Source: Catenaria anguillulae PL171 (Eukaryota; Blastocladiomycota; Blastocladiomycetes; Blastocladiales; Catenariaceae). Taken from it: 64,000 bases of DNA. Below the pieces are notes generated by a model. The model was not told the origin of the DNA. It did no database searches and saw only the letters and a program-made list of their open reading frames with translations. Made by a program: the position numbers and the translations under genes. This document shows, piece by piece, positions 11,757 to 23,815 of the stretch. The stretch is taken from NCBI GenBank assembly GCA_002102555.1, contig MCFL01000045.1, positions 140,274 to 204,273 of the forward strand. The letters are read 5' to 3'. Positions within the stretch are counted from its first letter, which is position 1; each line of letters begins with the position of its first letter.

Positions 11757-12784
11757 CTATTCATGTTTGGCAGGGGACTCCACCACAGTCTTAATTGCAA
11801 TCTCATCGTTTTCCCGCGACTCGAGCTTGCCTTGCTCGGCATCATCATTCTGCTTCGCGTTCGCGTTCACAATCCGCGTCTTGCGCTCTTCAAGCTCGGA
11901 CTCGTACTTGGCCTTTTGCGCAAATGTGTCCGACTGAACCCGTCTGTCCAATGCTTCCCATTGTTGTAACACGCTCGTTACCAAACTTGACATCGAATCA
12001 ATGAGAGCCGGGTCACAGGAGCGGCCATTTCTCTTGGCAATGGTCGCATCGATCCACCTTCTTGATTCCGTAATTCCATTCGAGTCAAAGTGGCCCTCAA
12101 TACCGGGCCACTGGACGCTTGAGACTTGGTCGGCATGTGTAAACAGTCTGTGGGAAGAATATGCGTCAGACCCAGCTGCTTGATTGAAATCTCTCGTGGC
12201 AATACGCACACGAGAATGGGTTTTCCAGCAACTTGCGGCTCAGCTTTCACTTGTTGCAAAGCTCTCCTTGCTTCTTCAAGCCGGGCTGTACTGGAACCGT
12301 CCACGACAAAGCAAACGGCGTGGGCCTGGATTCATTATCACAAAATATGTGTCAACTCCAAGGTATGTAACAGTCAACGCGGAAACAACAGCGAACCTCT
12401 GCATAGTAGTTTACCCATATCCCACGAATCCGCTCGTGGCCTCCAACATCAAACAGACGCACTTTTGCCCTTTGGTCTTTGGGTAACTTGGCCAAAGATG
12501 CCTCGAATCCCCAGCTGGTTTTTGTCTGACGCAGTGGGCCTACAATCAGGAACCGACGCCTCAACAAGTGAGTCTCTGGTATCATTGTGACGGTGGTGCG
12601 ACGACGGCTGAAGCTCATGTGTACTTTGGCAAAGACGGTCAACAATGCACGTTTTCCCACTCGAGTCAAGTCCGACAAAGAGGATGGTCACTGTTGGCTG
12701 AATTGGGAAAATGGAAGGTTGACGCGAATGTTGGCCAGACGACGGCTTAGTGCAGCAACCAAATAGATACTTGGTCAATCGCAT
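11757..12784 (-). CDS. ARL13B: ARL13B-like ciliary small GTPase
   Basis: The ATG at 12784 gives MRLTKYLFGCCTK. The CC pair matches the palmitoylated N-terminus of ARL13B. The P-loop follows as LFVGLDSSGKT, and the switch II region reads LFDVGGHERIRGIWVNYYAE. The next strand gives AHAVCFVVDGSSTARLEE. Introns at 12540-12624 (85 bp) and 12326-12396 (71 bp) have GT-AG ends and restore the frame. Near 12190 the reading must shift by one base to enter the C-terminal half. There the expected NKxD guanine-specificity motif reads as IATRD, so this motif is degenerate or the base call is wrong. The tail is charged and helical (TFAQKAKYESELEERKTR), as in ARL13B. The family acts in the ciliary membrane as an exchange factor for ARL3. 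Its presence implies a flagellated life stage. Confidence 0.72.
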
Positions 12785-12962
12785 GATGCCCTAATTGCAT
12801 GGGGTTTCTAGTTCCGGTGTATGGTGCGTCATGGCAGTTGCAGAACCGAAAATCAGAGCGTAAATGCAGGTGCGAACAAGACGTCCAGCCGAAACAAACA
12901 CGTGCTGGAAGAGTGACTTGCATCCACAAGGTTGAGACTATGCAAAGAAAGAGCGCAAGTCA

Positions 12963-13526
12963 ATGCATTGGTCACCATCGAACAAAGCAGAACGCAGTCT
13001 TGGAACCAACAGCAATGCTCGGCACCCACCACGCGTCGCCGTCCGCGGCCGATTCAACAGCAGCACGCGTATCTCACGGGCGCCGCGCCAGTTGCTCACG
13101 GACTGCCTCGAAAAATCGCACCAGCTCCTCGGTATCCTAAGTGAGTGTTTCAGCTCCAACGCGGCCGCGTGGCAAGTGCGGGCGGCGGCGGTCTGGTGTG
13201 TCGCACGGCCCGTGGTGCTTGTTGCCACGCGCGACAGGTCCAAACCCGAGTATGGGCACGTGTGGCGGAAACTGGTAGAGGATGCGAGCACCCATGAGCC
13301 GAGTCATGACCGGAATGCGTGGCGACCCAAAGTGGACTCTGGCGTGCTGGTCATGCTGCTGGGACTCGAGGCGGTTGGATTTGAAGAGCCAAGGGTTGAT
13401 GATCAGGTGCTGGCATTGGATACGTGCGAGTTTGTGGTCAGGGAGAGGTATGCTCTGATGATGGACGACGTGAGCGTGCTGGATGCTGATGGGAACAAGA
13501 AAGGAAAGGATGACGGTGACGATTGA
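12963..13526 (+). CDS. Partial member of the GPTRPF/RERYAL repeat-domain family (3' end of one domain)
   Basis: From about 13140 the frame matches the second half of the family domain: VARPVVLVATRDRSKPEYGH, VLVMLLGLEAVGFEEP, then FVVRERYALM, and a short acidic tail to the stop. The first half of the domain (VLAH...PAR) is not visible upstream. The segment 12963-13140 does not resemble the family, and no clean start or splice junction can be chosen. It is either a truncated copy or the last exon of a gene whose 5' exons have degraded. Its relatives are the large genes at 26-35 kb and 45-49 kb. Confidence 0.5.
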   Translation: MHWSPSNKAERSLGTNSNARHPPRVAVRGRFNSSTRISRAPRQLLTDCLEKSHQLLGILSECFSSNAAAWQVRAAAVWCVARPVVLVATRDRSKPEYGHVWRKLVEDASTHEPSHDRNAWRPKVDSGVLVMLLGLEAVGFEEPRVDDQVLALDTCEFVVRERYALMMDDVSVLDADGNKKGKDDGDD

Positions 13527-16154
13527 GTTCATGTTTGGTTTGGTGGGCCATTTGTATAGTTTTCCTGAGTGTGCCGAGTATTCGATACTATCCCCTGGAA
13601 CCGATTCATTGAAAAAAGGGGTTCATTTGTGTATGTATGCAAGTCGTAACAACAGGGCAAGAGGAAACAATGGAGTGGAATGTGCTGAACACAAGTGATT
13701 TAGCAGGGCGTAAGCATTTGGGATAGGAACAATGGGTTTGAAGAAGAAACTCAAGTCAATCGAGAAGACGAGATCTTGAAAACGACAAGTGGGAACTTCT
13801 TGTTCATAACGAGCAGGATGAATGTCAGCGACACAGGAAAATCCATACAGAGTTAACGGACAAATGATAGACGCTCACTCCTCGTCGGTGATACTCTCAC
13901 GTTGGCCCATCTCGATGTCGCGGCCAAATCCACATCCATTGCGCTTTCGACCCTCTCCTCGCCCAGCTTGAAGCATTGGTCGGTCCAATCAAACTCTTTC
14001 ACGCTATTACGCCGGCAAACCTGAACCGCTTGACGGGTCCATCGGTCACGCACGGATGCCGGTGCCAAGAGCGTCGCCAACATCGTGGTCATCTGCCTCC
14101 GAGTCGTCACGGGCGCGCTTCGCGGCACGTTTCAAACATGACTTTGGCAACGGGTCGGTTGGTCCGCGGTACACGGCGGGTGGATCCTCGGCATCGCTCA
14201 ACGACTCAAACCCCGACAACAAGGATTGGTGAGGTGGCGAGTGGGCATCCAGTTCAACTGTCGACGTGGACGAAAACGATCCGTCTATGTACAAAGCGCA
14301 GCGAGCAAAGATTGTATCAGCAATATTGCCCAAACAAGTTTTTACGCACCGCCTGATCACCCGCTGGGCGAGCGCATCCACATACCCGACTCACTTGATG
14401 CCATCTTGGTTCCCATCTGCCCGCCACGCCCTGCGCTTGGTTTCCATGCCGCAACAATGCCCCTGGTGCAGGCACCGGCCGCGGCCGCGGCGGCGTCGGC
14501 ATGAGTGCATTTTGGCGAACCACTTGATTCGACAGAATTGCATTGCGTCGCCCGTTCTTCCGGTGGGGGCACACCTCGTGCGTCCACGGCGCTCGAGACT
14601 ATCGCGGGGGTGTGACAGGATGTCCGGCAGCTCCAACGTGTCTTGCCGTTGCAAGGCCGGGCGCATCGTGTCTCGCCTGCGAATGGAACCGGTCGCGGGC
14701 GCCTTTGGTGGAATGACGCGGAGTTTGCGAGGCGTGGAGGAACTCGACGCAAAGAATCCTGAGGTGGTCCATTCTGCAGGTGTGCGGCTTGGTGGCGCGA
14801 TTCCACTGGCTGTGGCGGCTGAAAAGGATGCCATGGGCACGGCAAGCAAGGGAGGCGTATCGGCCATGGCGGTATCACGAGGCGTCGACGAGCGTGCTGG
14901 AGTGGATTGGTGCGGTGCCGGACCAAATCGGGTCGCGCATGTGCAGTCAAGTGGAACTGTGGGGGAAACAATCACGGTCAATCGGATAGGTCTCAGTTGA
15001 CAGTGGCAAGGTGCATTCGACGGTCAATTCATACATTCGGGAATACCAGTCCAATCTTGAGCAGTCAGACTTCGCCGCCCGTTTGCGTGAACGCGTTGGT
15101 GCACGACATGGTCGCGGCGCTTGCTCTTTTCCCATACTGGTACGTTGATGCTTGTCTCGCCACTGGACGATGTCGCGGACGATGATGGCCCGGCTGTGCA
15201 GGCGGCGTCGATGCAGCTGCCGACTTGACGCCAAGGTGGGAGTAATCACCTGCCTCAAAGCATTGGATACGTTGACGGCGCCGTCTTTCAGGAAGCCTGA
15301 CTTGCTTGGCAAGACCATGGGATACGTTGGCTCAGCGGCGTCACGGTCGGCGTGCCAGTCGACGTGTGCAGAGCGCTGTCGTGACCGTGTCCGCCACGGG
15401 CAAGCTGTGACGCTGGCTGAGCCATTTGCGAGGATTGCGAATGGATGGAGAGACCCTCAATCAAGGTCGAGGGTGAGAAGCGGTGGATGACGTATCGTGC
15501 GAAACAAGTGCTTGGGAACGGGTTTCGGCATCAAGCGACGGCCAGGAGCACAAAAGCTCCCAGGCGTGTATGAGTAGAGGGTATGTCCGGGGATGCGTCC
15601 GTGTCGGAATCCGAACCTGTGCCCGAGTCGTGTCGCTGCATGATTCTGCTGCCATGGCCGTGACCGTCGCCGTTGCCGTGCCGGGCCTGCCGGGTGCAGC
15701 AGAAGTGGTCGTCGTAGTCGTCGCGAAAGGTTTGGTTCCCGGGGAGCGGCGGCGCGGGCGTGGCCGTGTCGGCTATGGGTGTGCCGGGCGGCATGGTGGA
15801 CGGCATCAAATGCAGCGAGTGCGGCGGGTTGAATGCGTCCATTGCAGCCGATTATGATTTGATTGTGGTTGATCATCTTGTATGCATTGATCGCGATGAG
15901 CCTGAGCCGCGAAAGCGAAAGCGATGATGACCTGATGAAGATAAACTTATGTGTCTTGTCGGACATTTACATGTCAGAAAGACGGAACTATGTACTACTC
16001 GACCACAACCTCCTCCTTGACCGCCAACCCTCAACCTCAATTTTCAACCTCGCATGCCGCCCGTGTAAAACGGATCGGCCAACCTCGCTCGACCAGGCCG
16101 TGAACCCATGGGGACACTCGACCTCGACCCCATTCAGCACAATCACGGGTGGCT
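13527..16154. other. Coding-like pieces on both strands, no gene model
   Basis: Minus-strand pieces at 15531-15842, 14391-14981, 14046-14381 and 13853-14128 have biased composition (for example ESLSDAEDPPAV and PLPKSCLKRAAKRARDDSE) that looks protein-like. Plus-strand frames at 14266-15000 and 14907-15185 are also long. I could not chain either set with convincing introns, and I recognise no domain. The region might hold one minus-strand gene with several short exons starting near 15842. The stretch 15843-16154 shows nothing I can assign. Confidence 0.25.
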
Positions 16155-17161
16155 TCACGCCTCACTTGACTGCGACTCAAAAAACTGAATGGCCCACCCG
16201 GGCTGCACCGCCAAATGCGTGGCCAGCGCCAAGAACCCGCGCGAAGGGTCACCCGCAGTGATGTCCGTCAACAGGAATGGCTGCTCACCAGGCTGAAGCG
16301 AGAGACCTGCATACACGCGACGCTCTTTGGCACCCGGGGCATTAGGTTCTTTCCGAGCGACTTGATCAACAGCGCGGCAGGGGAAGCAGCTACATCACTT
16401 GGAGATCTTGGCCAACGCCAGATACATCCAAAATCACATTGCCCTGAGCCTCGTCACCAATTGACGCCGCCCAGCGGAGCCAGCCCGGTAAAGTCAACTT
16501 GCACGTGATTGGCACGCTTTTCTGCTCCGAATCGCTCCCGCTCTTGCTTGTACCGCGCACCAGCGCCGCACCAACAAATCCACTCTCCTTGACCTCTCCA
16601 TCGTCCGCAAACAAGGTGAACGGCTTGCCAGTGACAAACGGCGTTGGCCCCGCCACAATGCCAATCATGTTGCGCACCCCGGGGAACGCCGCGTCAAGTG
16701 CGCGAGGAAACGCTGTCGTGGACGAGGACGTATCGTGGCCGTGGGCAGCGGTCCCGTCGCCAAACCCGATAACGAGGTCGGTGAGTGTGGGTTGGGTAGT
16801 GATGGGTCAAGCTTTGTGGGTGTTGAGGATGAGGAAGCGGTCGTGGACGTGCCCCAGAGGTTGCTCCAGGCGAGAATTGCGGGGTGGATTTGATGCGGAG
16901 GGGGTCGATGCCACCTCCGACAGACACGGATGCGGCGGTCCATGATGGGCGGGTAAATGTGGACCAAGAGGACGAGGAGGAAGCTGGAGGTGTCAAGGTG
17001 ACGATCTTGGCGACGAAGCATTGGAGAACCCAGTGTCTGCGTCGTCCTGGGCACATGACAGCGCCGATCTGGTGACGGTGAGCGGCCACGACGGCGGTCA
17101 CTGGCGGCGCGCGTGATGCGGGTTTCGCGACGGAAATGGCGAGTTGCAGTGCCTTCTTCAT
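16155..17161 (-). CDS. FIST-domain-like protein
   Basis: A possible start is the ATG at 17161 (MKKALQLAISVAKP). The best-conserved stretch is VIGFGDGTAAHGHD, FPGVRNMIGIVAGPTPFVTG, then TLFADDGEVKESGFVGAALV. This resembles the FIST N-terminal sensor module. The C-terminal part reads RRVYAGLSLQPGEQPFLLTD, ITAGDPSRGFLALATHL and QPGWAIQFF before the TGA at 16155, in keeping with the FIST C-terminal module. Two one-base frame changes are needed between the two parts (near 16390 and 16345), and the N-terminal 150 codons switch frame at least once. FIST proteins are predicted small-ligand sensors, and fungal versions are uncharacterised. The assignment rests on remembered family patterns, not an alignment. 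Confidence 0.42.
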
Positions 17162-18987
17162 CGTTGCGCAAGCGGGAATTGCGAAGGGGCAACCCTGAGT
17201 GTAGACTGAATGATGGCGGAAAGCTTGACCGGCTCGCCGATTCACGCTTTGCCTGTCGGACCTGTTCCTGGCCTGCTCCTGTTGATCTCTTGAGCCAGGC
17301 CTGCGGATTTTAGCAATCAATCGAGAGGCGATCCTGCAGGTCATCAGTCAAGACTGTCTTGTGAATATTATCTTTTGTTGGAATTGCATGAAATGACTGA
17401 TATGAACGAAGAGTCTTCCAGGTCAAACGACATGACGGCTGGACCAAAACGTTTCCTCTGACCTCACGCCGGCTTCTTGCGTTTCTTGCTGGCCGATGCA
17501 CCCTCCTCGTCACCACTCGAGCCTCCTGCCGCGACGCTGCCTGATCCTGCGTCGCCCCCGGGCTTCGATCCCATCTACCGCGTCGTCACCAAAGAAGTCC
17601 CGGGCCAGCGGTGCTTCTTCCAGGTACAATACATTGGGGACAACGCCTATGTCATTGGCTTGGATGTACAGACGCCGGTTTGCCGGTTACATTCTTCAAT
17701 TGCGGCCCAACAACTTGGACCGTTTGGTTGACTTGCAACCATGGAACAACGGCACCAGCGGTAAACAGCCTGTATCGTGACAACGCCATTGACTGTTAGT
17801 GCGGCGATGGGACTAGTGAATGTCGATGTGCGTACCTGCGGCACTGCATTCGGGCGATAACTGTGACCTTATTGATGCCACGGAGGTCGATCCGAGTTTG
17901 ATGTTGACATGCCCGGTCCATTTGGTATGCCAGTGAGGTCAGTGCGATTGACCCCGACCAAGACAACAGCGCACGCCCCGGATGGTAGTCACGGTCAGGA
18001 TGGGGAACGGGTGTAATCAGAGAAATGGACCTCGAGGTCCAGGACGTCCTTGTTATGGACGGAGCGCTCTTTACGCGGCCGCTGCTTATGCGTATGAACC
18101 TTGGCAGGCAGCTGCCTTCTTGCCGACGTAATGGCTGAAAGTCATTGCCACGTCGTTCGTGGCCGTGTCGCGTGCTTGCCCTTGCTTCTCGTTCGGGTCG
18201 AACACTAGCGGGATGATGACGCCCTTCATATGCGTCCCTACGTGCGCTTGGTATTCACGTAGAATGGCCCGATGATGTTAAGTGTGCCGTACGAATCTGG
18301 CTGATGCGTGGGCTTGCAATGTGCGAGGTTGCGGGTTGTGGCGTTTCCGACGCATCGCCAAAGTCGAGGTTGATGTCGGGCATGGTGGTCTGTGGGTGAT
18401 GTTGGGTGAGAAGTGGGGGAGGGTGACTGCAGATGGCGTGCTTGACGTGCGTTGCGACGACAGAGACCTTGGGGTGTCGTGGGAACTGGTCAGCTTTTGT
18501 ACTTCTTCACTACTCCTGATCAGTGATCAGATGTTAGAGCGACCAGAAGAGCGACCAACTTTCCTTCACGTTCACAGACTCTGAACCTTGCCGCAGCTTG
18601 GCGACGGAGTGGAGAGAGACAGTTGATGGACTTGATCCTGTCGCCGGCAGCTGGGGTTGCCCCGTAGCAAACCCAACGAGCACGTGAGAGCGTGCGATGC
18701 GGTTCTTGGAATGATACATTAAACGGCAAATTGCATGCAAAGCAAGACAACTTGAAGGCAGACGTGAGGATGGAGCACTCTTGCGATCAGATCAGATCGG
18801 ATCGGTCGAACAGGCGTCAGCTGGACACGGATCACGTGACTTCTGTGTGCCACCAGATGCAATACGCTTGTCGCCACATCGCTGCAACCCCGCCACAGAG
18901 GCCCTAACATGCTGCTCAAGAAGTTAAGATGATCGTGCCTTGTGCCGTATATCGAATGCAAAGCATCAACGCATACTTCGCAACACA
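17162..18987. other. Intergenic or uncertain coding
   Basis: The frame at 17477-17731 (+) contains FDPIYRVVTKEVPGQRCFFQ followed by a GTACAA donor-like site. The frame at 18282-18584 (+) contains VEVDVGHGGLWVMLGEKWGR. Both look faintly protein-like but have no recognisable domain and no neighbours in frame. The rest shows nothing I can assign. The zuotin promoter should lie in the last few hundred bases. Confidence 0.25.
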
Positions 18988-20355
18988 ATGACGCTCACCA
19001 CCCTCGACATCGTCCTGCCGCCCGCCATGGCCACCGCTGCCCGAGGCGCCATTGCCCACCTGTCTGCCCCGCGCGCCCTGCCCATCGACCTGGCCTCGCC
19101 GCGCTTCCACGTGCGCGACCACCCGCTCGACGAGTCGCCCATTGCAGCTCTCTTTGGTGACAACACCGTTGACGAGTTCCCCGCCGAATCCGACTCGGAT
19201 GACGGCGAGGATGCCGACGAGCAAGACTTCCTCGACTCGCTCGACCCAAAGAACTGGAAGCACCAGGACCACTACCGCGTGCTCGGGCTCGCGCACTTGC
19301 GGTACAAGGCAACGGCCGACGAGATCAAGGCCGCGCATCGCAAGGCCGTGCTCAAGCATCATCCCGACAAGTTGACGGCCAAGCTGGCGGCCGAGGGCAA
19401 GTCGACGGCCAATGCCGATGCCTTGTTCAAGTGCATTGCCAAGGCGTACGAGGTGCTTTCCGACCCGACGCGCCGCCACTTGTTTGATTGCGTGGACGAG
19501 GGCATCTCGGACGATATCCCCACTGAGGCTGAGGTCAAGGCCTGGTGGGACTCGTCCGAGGACCACTCCGAGTACTTTACCAAGGTGGACGCCATCTTTG
19601 AGCGCGAATCGCGCTTCTCCAAGAAGGCCAAGGTGCCCAAGATTGGCGACATCAACAGCGGCAAGTCTGCTGTCGAGGGCTTTTACAACTTTTGGTACAA
19701 CCTCGACTCGACTCGCACGTTCGAGTACCTCGACGACACGGATGCCGCCGACAACCGCTACAACAAGCGCCACCAGGAGCAAAAGAACAAGGCCGAGCGC
19801 CAGCGCCGCAAGAACGAGGACAACACGCGGTTGCGCCAGCTTGTCGATCGCGTGCTCAAATGTGACGAGCGCATGAAGCGCTTCAAGGAGGAGGACAAGG
19901 CTGCTAAAAAGTCAAAGGGCAAGCCCGGATCCGCCGCGTCGAGTGGCGGTCCTGCTGGCGCATTGGCCGCCAAGAAGGCCGCTGAGGAGGCGGCTGCTGC
20001 CAAGAAGGCTGAGGAGGAGGCGCCGCCAAGCTGGCTGCCGAGCAAGCAAAGGCCGCTGCTGCTGCTGCTGCTGCCGACTCCAAGGCTGCTGCCAAGGCAC
20101 AAAAGGAGCTTGTCAAGAAGGCAAAGAAGGCGCTCAAGCAGCTCGTCACCAAAGAGTTGACCTACTTGTATGCCAACCCACCGCTGCCCAAATGGAGACG
20201 ACGGGCATTGAGCTCGAAGTTTTGCTTGAGGGGTCAAGGATGATGTTGAGCGGTTGACAAAGATCACCGAGGAGGTTGCGGCGGCAGGCAAGGAGGGTGG
20301 CCAGGACAAGGCACGTGAGGTGTTTGCTGCTGCCTTGGCGTCCGTCAAGGCCTAA
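18988..20355 (+). CDS. ZUO1: Zuotin / DNAJC2-type J-protein of the ribosome-associated complex
   Basis: The ATG at 18988 gives MTLTTLDIVLPPAM. The N-terminal zuotin region has an acidic stretch and KNWKHQDHYRVLGLAHLRYK, leading into the J domain with its HPD (LKHHPDKLTAKLAAEG). The zuotin homology region follows (ISDDIPTEAEVKAWW, SGKSAVEGFYNFWYNLDSTR), then a charged helical segment (AERQRRKNEDNTRLRQLVDR). The frame is clean to about 20022. Beyond that, a Lys/Ala-rich helix (AQKELVKKAKKALKQLV) and the end (DDVERLTKITEEVAAAGKEG, stop at 20353-20355) are readable only by changing frame by one base about three times. Zuotin with Ssz1 stimulates ribosome-bound Hsp70 on nascent chains. Either base-call errors or recent decay of the C-terminus explains the breaks. 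No animal-type SANT domains follow. Confidence 0.88.
20053..20074 (+). repeat. GCT trinucleotide run in zuotin
   Basis: A short GCT repeat encodes poly-Ala in the intended zuotin frame (poly-Leu when read one base off). It lies next to the first frame break, a place where length errors or real slippage are likely. Confidence 0.7.
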
Positions 20356-20554
20356 AGTCAGTCTTGTACTTGGCGTCAAGTTTGGGATCTTGTCCACTTG
20401 TAGTGCGTGCTCACGTTTAAATGCATTTTCATCATGCTCTTGTACTATTTGTCTACGGCGAAAACGCAAAGCAAAATGCTTGAATTGAGGGGTATACACA
20501 AATGAGCAAACCACAGTATTGAGACAAGGCGTGTCTGTGATCCGATTTATTTAC

Positions 20555-22505
20555 TTACTCTGCCTCATCTGCACCTAGCCCATCCTCGTCCTCCTCCCAA
20601 AAGCTCAAGTCGCCCACAACCAACGCAAACCTCTCCCTGACCACAAACTGGCCCTGATCCACCGGCGGCACTACATCCCAGCTTTTGGCTTTTCAAACCC
20701 GACCAGCTCCAATCCCAAAAGCATGACCAAATGTCCGCCATGCAACTCCTCTTCCCTCCTCCTCCGCTCCGCACTCGACTCGTTTCCATCCCACGTCTTG
20801 ACCACCTGCTTAACAAGCCGCTCCCACACCTTGCGAAATCTGGCGCACACTTATCAAGCCGCTGGACAAGCATCACTGGCCGCGCAACCCACCGCACCAG
20901 CGACATGCGAATCGGATATAGCCCGTGTCGCGCATGCGGTTGCGCATTGCACTTGCTCTGATGTGCATTGTGCGTGGTGAACGGGCGCGTGGGCCCCGCA
21001 CCGATCGCGTATGCCATGACTTGGCCAACGGGCCGCGCTTGCTTTTCGGTGCACAGTGGATGCGAGCGCGAGGTATTTGGCAGTTTGTGGCCGCTGGCAG
21101 GGCGCGTGGCGTCACGAGAATGTGCGCGGCGACCGTGAGCGATGGGTGGTGCGTGTGGATGCGCAGGTGGCCTTGGGGCAGTATCGAAGCGTGGTGAAGC
21201 AAGCAAGGATGCTTTTGGAGATTTGGTTGAGTAATGAGGTTGGGATGGCCGCGAGCGAGGGGTCGAGCGAGGCGGCGGGAGCAGAAGCAGAAGCGGCAAG
21301 ATCTGTGTCGGACTCGAAGTCGTCCAATGACGAAGATCGTCTGCATCCTCATCTTCGGACAAGGCGGCGGGGGAGAAAGTACTTGGTCGTCTTCTACGGC
21401 TTCGATGCCCTGTATCTCGGCCGCCGCCAAACCGCCTCGAACGTTGCTATACGAAGTGTCAACAATGGCGATGCGTTCACGCAACGCATACGTGCGCAAT
21501 TGTTCCGGTGGGAGCTCTGAATCGGCCGTGGGCTCTTCAAATCCAACCATCTCAATCCCAACAAGCAACCCAAGCTTTGCCGCTGGTGGCACAGGCACGT
21601 CCGGGTTGTCACAAACACGCCATGAGCGCGTGCCATAAGTCTGGCCGATGTGCAGATGCGCCAAACACACAAGAATGTACGGTCGGGTGCACGCCTGGGC
21701 AATGGCTCGATTGGGCGTTCTGTTACCCTGATAAACATGCTCGAGCTCTTGCTGCGTGGCGGTGCCTCAAAACCACGTTCGAGTAGGAGTTGGATTAGAG
21801 CAGGAGCAGCGGATGCATAATGTGTGGTGCGTTTGAGCAGTGTGAGATAGTACGATTTGACGGCATCAGAAGTGTGCGTGGTGGAACGAGATGATGAGCC
21901 AAGACTTGAATGCGTTGGACATGACCATGGACGGTGAGCCGTCCACCAGGCGCGAGATAGCGCGGAGCATATGTGCCGTTGGCCACAAAGTATGTGCTGA
22001 GAATGTCGTCAGGGACAGCAAGGTGTAGGCTCGCCGGGAAGGCATATGGAGGCGCCCGAGGAACAGATGAGATCCGTTGGCGAGCCGCGATAGCCGGACC
22101 TTCGTTGGGAGCGGAACCGCTATCATGCCGCTTGGGGCGTTTTGTCACCAATGCAAGGCAATTGTCACTGCCCACGGCCATTTCAGGCGACGCAGAACGA
22201 GAGTTGGAGCGATAGCCACGACTTGAGAAGCGACGTTTGGCTCGCGATGGCAGTGATCCATCCTGGTGGTTCGAAACGCGACGGCCGCGACCTGATATTG
22301 AAATCTCGGTCCGATGCGCCACTTCGGGTGCTGAATCCTGTGCTGTGCGACTGCCTGCACCCGCGACGATCGCTTGGTGGGCAGTCTGGATACGGCTGAC
22401 GAGCGCCAGGGCAGTGCACAGGTCGAGGCCAGTAGAAGATGTCGCCGCGGCAGTGAGCTGCATATCGGCGAGCAGTTTGGTGGACCGGTCAAGGCACTCA
22501 CGCAA
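20555..22505 (-). pseudogene. Damaged member of the GPTRPF/RERYAL family
   Basis: The N-terminal helical segment (STKLLADMQLTAAATSS) and domain 1 opening (PGGRLTVHGHVQRIQVLAHH, LVPPRTL) are in one frame, 22505-21795. The domain 1 end (LGLLVGIEMVGFEEPTADSE, YALRERIAIVDTS) is in another, 21670-21500. Domain 2 is split further: AYAIGAGPTRPFT near 21030, and FVVRERFALVVGDLSFWEED at the 3' end before the TAA at 20555. At least three frame changes are needed, and the middle of domain 1 lacks a continuous reading. The order matches type I genes at 26-31 kb, while the VVGD ending is more like the first domain of type II genes. The true start may be upstream of 22505, where the frame stays open. Confidence 0.65.
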
Positions 22506-22954
22506 CAGCTCGCTTGACTGGTGGTCCCCGGGATGGTCCGGTGGCCGTGCTGGGCTCGCTGCTACCGAAACGGGCCCTGGTCGTGGGCAGGCGCGCCGTG
22601 CGATGGAGGCATTTCGGTATACCGATCACTGCAAGTGTTGATGGACGGCGAAACTATGCGAGCGCTTGAGCACGGGTGTTATTGCGTCGAGTCTATCGTA
22701 GGTGATCGGTCATGTCATGCCATGACGGGCGACACCCGCCCATGCCAGCTGCTGCAAAAGTCCCTCTTACCTCTTTACGATCACTTGCAGATTATTGTCT
22801 CGCGCGGCACCCACGAGAGCCGAGATGGACGGCCGGAGTTGGGTGAGGTCTGTCGTCTGTCGATGACCCGCAGCTGTTGAGCCCATTCCATATTCCATGC
22901 CCCGATTCAGCCTGGTATTCGCCCGCCATCGCTCTCTAAGCGCCCGGTCAAAGA
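22506..22954. other. Upstream spacer, no gene recognised
   Basis: The minus frame of the damaged family gene stays open a little above 22505. The rest shows no family motifs on either strand. Confidence 0.3.
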
Positions 22955-23815
22955 ATGATGAAAAGCACCAGTCTATTTGTCACATTACACCCGTTCCCGC
23001 ACACAAATCCATTCCGCAAACCAAACCAACGCACATTCCCTAAACCGCCCCGCCCCATCCCTCATTCCCTCTGCCGCCACATTCTACTCACTGCCCTCCG
23101 AGGCCGCCCACCCCGGATGATGACGGCCCATCGGCCCGGCCAACTGCCTCCTCGCCGCCGACGGCCTCCACAAGCCCAAATTCGGCCGCGACGCCGGTGT
23201 CGGTGTATCCGGGCTGCCGCGGATCCACCCACGGCCATGGTGCCGCCACCTCCAATCACGCCCGCCATGCCGTGCTCACCGAAACACTTGCCGCCGCTTC
23301 GCCACCCAAGCTCGCCTCACCCGGTCCAATACCCGTGCTTGCACCCGAGCTGGCGGCGCCACCGCTGAACGAGGCGTCGCCGGCTCTGACGTGTACAACG
23401 ACACATGCGCCTGCACAATCGTCTCGTCAGTCAACCCGCGCTTCTACAACACTCCACAAATTTCGCGTATGCGTCCCAATACATCTCCGAGCTTTTCTGC
23501 AACGTCGTGATGACGCGAAGCAGCCCCCGGCCGCCTCAACGTCGGGGCAAACAAAGCGGGTGTCCGTCGCCTTGGCGACCAGTTCTTCGCCATCAACGGG
23601 CTCACCTTGGAGGCCATCGCCGTCGGCAGCCACATCACCTTGCGCTTTTTTGCCGCGGGCAGACGGCACACTGGTCGCATTGACGCCGCAGTGCGCGGGC
23701 GAGTCGCGGAAAACGGCTACACGCACAGTCAAGGTCGCAGTGCCAGAGCAGTCAGCTGGGCGTGATATCAGCAATGCAGGCGGCACAACGTACCAACTTG
23801 GCATACCGCGCTGAA
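22955..23815 (+). CDS. Uncharacterised protein, frame-shifted
   Basis: Three plus-strand frames carry protein-like pieces in succession: a Pro/Arg-rich start, then NDTCACTIVSSVNPRFYNTP near 23396-23455, then LNVGANKAGVRRLGDQFFAI and NGLTLEAIAVGSHITLRFFA near 23537-23655. The pieces do not join with clear introns. The Cys-containing NDTCACT segment would suit an extracellular protein, but no signal peptide is visible. I do not recognise a family. It may be one gene with base errors or a pseudogene. Confidence 0.3.
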
